Source: Chara braunii
Taxonomy: Eukaryota; Streptophyta; Charophyceae; Charales; Characeae
Assembly (NCBI GenBank): GCA_003427395.1
Contig: BFEA01000132.1
Coordinates: forward strand, 682,794 to 705,329
Direction: 5' to 3'
DNA: 22,536 nucleotides
Below are positions 18,914-22,536 of this stretch, piece after piece (position 1 is the first letter of the stretch; each line of letters begins with the position of its first letter). Made by a program: the position numbers and the translations under genes. The notes beneath the pieces were generated by a model. It worked only from the letters and a program-made list of their open reading frames with translations. It was not told the origin of the DNA and ran no database searches.

Positions 18914-19480
18914 TTTTCCTTTCCACTTCTAGATGATACCGTTCGCCAAAATAACCTCCCCTGGTTCTCATTAAAATTAAATGACCAGCTTTCTCTTGGC
19001 GGCATCACCTGTCTTACCCACGCGTTCCACTGGTCCCACTGGCCCCACTTGGCTAATGCACGATGTCCCGACTTTGTTGACGCAAGAGGAAAACAATAAT
19101 GATGTGTCGCCTTCTCGTCGGTTCCTGACTTTGTCGTTAACCTGTTGACATGTCGGTACTTCTCCTACCACCTAGTACCGCCTGCGTTTTGTTTTTCAAG
19201 ATGAGGGTTCCTATACTCCATGATTTTTCAATCTGGCATCGTGTGGTCTGATGGACCACGAACCAGATATAATTAACTTGTCCTAATTCTCATTCAACCT
19301 GAGCGAGGAGGATGAGAGCAACATGTTTTAGTATTGGCTTAGCTTATATTATATATCTCTATGCTCTGGGAAAACAATTATGGGTTTGTGTTTCGGCTCG
19401 TGCAGTGAGAGTAGCAATGTTGCCCAAGGGGCAAGCCCAAGAATGACCTCGCTCTACTATATATATCTGGACAGACAGTA
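18914..19480. other. Unclassified spacer with a 9-bp minisatellite
   Basis: CCACTGGTC, CCACTGGCC and CCACTTGGC follow one another at 19027-19053. No gene is recognised; the 78-codon plus frame and the 64-codon minus frame overlap here and neither has a motif. Confidence 0.5.
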
Positions 19481-19481
19481 T

Positions 19482-19500
19482 AAAAAAAAAAAAAAAAAAA
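19482..19500 (+). repeat. Poly-A run (19 bases)
   Basis: Uninterrupted A run preceded by ATATATATCTGG and CAGACAGTAT. It could be the A-tail of a retroposon, but no element body is recognised upstream. Confidence 0.9.
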
Positions 19501-20159
19501 CTCTGCCTGCATGAGCTGAAACCGGAACCCAAAACGTTTTTGTTGTCGAGCGTACTTTCGAAGTTCTATAACTTTAGCCAAGGACCTCGTATCAACATGT
19601 CTCGTTCAGCCTCTTGGGTATAGTGTGAATAACAAATTGGTATTGTCCACAATACCAAATGGTGATGAATTGAATTTTTTGAGTTATTGGGGGCCCAGAT
19701 ACCTCCCTGAACCCACTATAATAATCTCCCCTTCCTCTTGGAAAATCCTTCGGAAAAAAAATTACACCTTTAAAGTTATATTGTGGATTTCGGCAGATCT
19801 CGAAAAGCGCATTTGGAATCTATAAAATTAAAGCGCATTTGAAATCCATAAAATTTTAAAAAATGATATTTTTTTTGAAAAACCGGTGTTTCAGTTCAGC
19901 CCCCCGGGCGGCTCTGGCCCAATTGCACTTAAGCTGAACCGGCAAGTTGCTAGCTCAACCTTCAAAACATTGGGAAAAAAACTATGTTCTGCAGAAAAAT
20001 AAATCGAGCAACTTTGCCTTTAGGTCATATTGAAATTGTTTATGAAATAATAAATAAAAAGGAAAAAAATATATATATTTTAATTTTAATTTTAAGTTGT
20101 TTACGCTCTTGGGCAAGTGGTGTCGGCCTACTGTCGAAGCCTAGAAAATGACACTTTGT
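19501..20159. other. Unclassified region with a 26-bp tandem duplication
   Basis: AAAGCGCATTTGGAATC at 19804 is repeated as AAAGCGCATTTGAAATC at 19830, each followed by a TATAAAAT-like end: two units of 26 bp (19804-19855). The rest is AT-rich and no gene is seen. Confidence 0.6.
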
Positions 20160-20700
20160 GTCCCTTTTCCCCAGGCTGAACGTTCCGGGGCCTGGTAATA
20201 CATGGTTATCGGGCCGAACGTTTGGGGGCCGCCAGAATGATCTGTGTGAACACGCGCGCGCGCGAGAGGGAGAGAGAGACGGGGACCCGGACCGAACGTT
20301 CGGGGGGCACGGTTACCAGACCGAACCAAGGTTACCGGGTCGAACGTTCGGGGGCCTAGTAATACACGGTTACCAAGGCGAACCAAGGTTGCCGGGCCGA
20401 ACGTTCGGGAGCCCCCGGGCTGACCCCCGAATGTTCGGGCGTTCGGGGCTGCATTCGGGGGACGACGCAAAAGGGGTTTGACTCCCACCAAAAATATTTC
20501 GTGCGCGCGAGAGAGAGAGAGAAATGGGGACCCGGACCGAACGTTCGAAGCCTGGTAATACACGGTTACCAAGGCGAACCAAGGTTACCGGGCCGAACGT
20601 TCGGGAGCCTTCGGGCTGACCCCCGAATGTTCGGGCGTTCGGGGCTCCATTCGGGGGACGACGCAAAAGGGGTTTGACTCCTGCCAAAAATATTTCAGGG
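20160..20700 (+). repeat. GC-rich tandem block with CCGAACGTTCGG palindromes (head of copy B)
   Basis: The palindrome CGAACGTTCG occurs at about 20293, 20341, 20398, 20538 and 20594, with decayed versions near 20178 and 20215. Two long units are visible: GGGGACCCGGACCGAACG at 20281 and 20527, GTAATACACGGTTACCAAGG at 20359 and 20555, and GACGACGCAAAAGGGGTTTG at 20461 and 20658. The offset is 246 bp at the left and 196 bp further right, because unit 1 carries about 50 extra bases. GCGCGCGAGAGAGAGAG precedes both units. Overlapping Gly/Arg/Pro-rich frames of 107-143 codons on both strands are products of the repeat. Confidence 0.88.
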
Positions 20701-21330
20701 CCTACAAATTTTATTTTATTTTTTAAAGTTGTTTTGCATGTTCTGAAGGACATGCGCTACACAGTTATAAAATTTCAAGGCATTTTGTGGAGCCAAACAA
20801 AAATGAAAAATCGTCAAAGATAGCGGTGTGAAAATGTGCTCGGCTACTCAATTTTTTTTTCTTTTTCACTTTTCACTTCTTTTTTATTTTCTGATTTTTG
20901 TGTGTAAAATATTTTATTATTTTTTGAATATTTTTGTGAGTTTTGTATTCCGTGAAGTTTATATATGTAAAGTTGCAGGGCATTTGGCTATTCCAAAAAA
21001 TAAACGAAAAAATCGCCTAAGACTGTGATATCGAAAACGCGATTGCGCACTCACTCGTTTTAATTTTTTAATTTTTTTTTTTAATTTTTTTTTTTATTAT
21101 TATTATTTATTTTTATTTCAAATTTGGTAAAGAATTTGGATGTACTGCTTGAGCAAATGTTGTTTAGTTTTTTGTTTTGCATATCATATGTTTTTTTCAA
21201 AATTTATTCATTTTATTGATTTTTATTATATTTTTTTTTAAGGTCCGCGTTCGGCTCGAACGGTCGAATGCATCCTCAAGGGGTCCCCCAAGTTCGGGTG
21301 TTCGGCCCGTTGTAGGGCTAAACCCTGGTA
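20160..21330 (+). mobile_element. Dispersed repeat element, copy B (about 1.2 kb)
   Basis: It matches copy A in order and orientation. The junction GCCAAAAATATTTCAGGGCC (about 20683) corresponds to CCGCCAAAAATTAGTTCGGG. The body has two units of about 200 bp (TCGTCAAAGATAGCGGTGTG near 20810 and TCGCCTAAGACTGTGATATC near 21012). The phrase ATTTCAAATTTGGTAA is followed by GAATTTGGATG in both copies. The tail CCGCGTTCGGCTCGAACGG (about 21244) and CATCCTCAAGGGGTCCC match copy A. The GC-rich head is much longer here, through tandem duplication. Confidence 0.65.
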
Positions 21331-21480
21331 GACTTTCGAGCCTTAGTCGACCCCACTGCGGGTCCCAGTTGGCTCGGCCCGCCCACGCTCATGCTCAGGA
21401 CGCGGGATGTTCGTCCCGAGGTCACCCCCACCTAGTGCTTTGAGATGGATGGGGGTGGGCCATCGCGCGAGAGAGCTTTG
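21331..21480. other. GC-rich spacer with an 8-bp stem
   Basis: CACCCCCA (21423-21430) pairs with TGGGGGTG (21450-21457). The left part follows directly from the GC-rich tail of copy B and may belong to it. Confidence 0.4.
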
Positions 21481-21485
21481 ACATT

Positions 21486-21525
21486 GGGGATGTAGCTCAG
21501 CCCTCGCGCCGGGTGGTAGTCTCGC
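21486..21525 (+). pseudogene. tRNA-Ala-like 5' fragment
   Basis: GGGGATGTAGCTCAG (21486-21500) is identical to the first 15 bases I know for plant nuclear tRNA-Ala. After an 11-13-nt interruption come TGGTAG and TCGCT, which also occur in order in tRNA-Ala. No anticodon arm, B box or acceptor partner follows, so this is a fragment, perhaps a SINE head, and not a gene. The match is short enough that chance is possible. Confidence 0.35.
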
Positions 21526-22370
21526 TGGTCGTTCCGCAACGCTTATTTTTTTTATGTTTTGTTGTGTTCTCATGCAATTGCTCCTTCCAATACACTGGCA
21601 GTCCAGGGATTCTTTGAGTGTTTCTCTTCTCTTATGCGTAGGCTAAGCGTCATCCTTAGGCCACGCACCATTTCCCTAAGCATTATAGCTATATGGCATC
21701 ATCGGGGTGCGGCGGAGCCGTCGTCTCCCTCGCCTCTACGCATCCACCGGGTCTCACAATTTATTTTCTTGCTTATTGAAGTAGGCCCCTTAGTCTTTTC
21801 GGGATCCTCATATGCATGCACACACAAGTTCACATTTTCCTTGGTACGATTGCACTCTCATTGACACTCAAAATCTTCAAGCGCAAAAGTCATTTCCATG
21901 GGTTGGCTCTATGTCAAGGGTCCCATAGCCCCTTTGTCCTTCTTCCCTTTCCCTCTTGGTGCCCAATTCCTCTCGCCCCCATCCCGATCAAGGCATTTCT
22001 AGCCATCACTCACCTGCACAATCCCACATAAGCAAGAAGATCCATACAATCCCCTGTTGGGGGTCAACACATAGCCCTTCCACATGCCTATCTTTTCAAA
22101 TTCTTTGGCTGCTCTTTTCTCCACTTGTTGCTCAATCAGCCCATTCTCTTCTCAGAGTTATGCAGTCGGGGAAATGGTTGAGTCAAACTGACCTCACTTT
22201 CAACTTATGTTCTCTTCCGGTTTCCGCCTTTCTCCCACTTTTTCAAACGTCCCTTCTCTTTTGCCTCCTTGGTGGCACGAGGGACCGACGATCCTTCCCT
22301 GCACTCTTTCTCCACCAAGTGAAGTCTGATTTCGTTTACCGTCCGCACCCTGACAATGTTTCCAAGTGAG
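21526..22370. other. Pyrimidine-biased unclassified region
   Basis: The plus strand is rich in C and T (CTCTTCC, CCCTTTCCC). This keeps several frames open (21559-21864, 21816-22031, 21956-22369), but the peptides are Ser/Pro/Leu-rich without motifs. No gene is recognised. It could be the edge of a gene outside the window; nothing here shows that. Confidence 0.35.
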
Positions 22371-22490
22371 GGGAGAAGGGTTAGTCATATGCCAAGTGAT
22401 GGAACGGAAGAGAGGGAGAGAGAAGGCAAGGCAGTAAAGGGGGGGCGAAAGAGGGGTCTCGAGGAGGAAGGAGGGAAAGGGGGAGAGAGA

Positions 22491-22536
<46 letters not shown>
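22371..22536 (+). repeat. Purine-rich tract ending in (GA)n
   Basis: From about 22371 the plus strand switches from pyrimidine- to purine-rich. It ends in a nearly pure GA run (about 22484-22534) that continues to the window edge. Long GA repeats often stop assemblies, so the window edge may be an assembly limit. Confidence 0.9.

Noticed and set aside
20141-20753. Minus- and plus-strand frames of 107-143 codons over the GC-rich block
   Set aside because: Frames are open on both strands because of the GC-rich tandem repeat; the repeated peptides simply mirror the DNA repeat.
21956-22369. 137-codon plus-strand frame
   Set aside because: Ser/Pro/Leu-rich translation of a pyrimidine-rich stretch, overlapped by other open frames.

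Overview
This window looks like gene-poor, repeat-rich intergenic DNA from a large eukaryotic genome. The evidence is long poly-T/poly-A tracts, many micro- and minisatellites, dispersed repeats with tRNA-like heads, and no ORF I can recognise as a protein. A plant or alga is plausible from the style of the repeats (CCGAACGTTCGG palindromes, a fragment resembling the start of a plant tRNA-Ala gene), but nothing seen proves it. I found no convincing protein-coding gene, rRNA, intact tRNA, CRISPR array or complete transposon. The longest open frames (up to about 170 codons) are near what chance gives in 22.5 kb and mostly run through low-complexity DNA. Single Ns at 131, 228, 231 and 1509 suggest uncertain base calls near the left end.

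Layout. 1-2170 is a compound satellite: a 0.31-kb tandem duplication (321-950), a short motif recurring about seven times (341-1215), and twelve copies of a unit of about 71 bp (1232-2125). 2735-3600 holds two AAT-type arrays around a 0.6-kb GC-richer island. 5296-5535 and 14309-14535 are two copies of one SINE-like family with a tRNA-like head. 5940-6450 is a TG/poly-G/TCAA minisatellite followed by a cluster of perfect palindromes. 7244-8310 carries a T-tract-rich repeat family and a decayed tRNA-like sequence. 8940-11030 contains a degenerate repeated motif. 15083-15835 and 20160-21330 are two copies of a dispersed element with a GC-rich head, an AT-rich body made of two units of about 195 bp, and a GC-rich tail. 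The right end is a long purine-rich (GA)n stretch.

The most interesting signal is at 11944-12606. Nine irregularly spaced copies of a conserved core (CATT or TATT, then a 12-nt loop close to GTTTCTAAGATG, then AATG and usually an unpaired G) are flanked by sequences that differ from copy to copy. In most copies these flanks still pair with each other in the same register, the pattern expected of a structured hairpin kept by compensatory change. I recognise no described element with this architecture.

There are no genes here from which to describe a pathway. The features are annotated as repeats and structures, with their limits stated.
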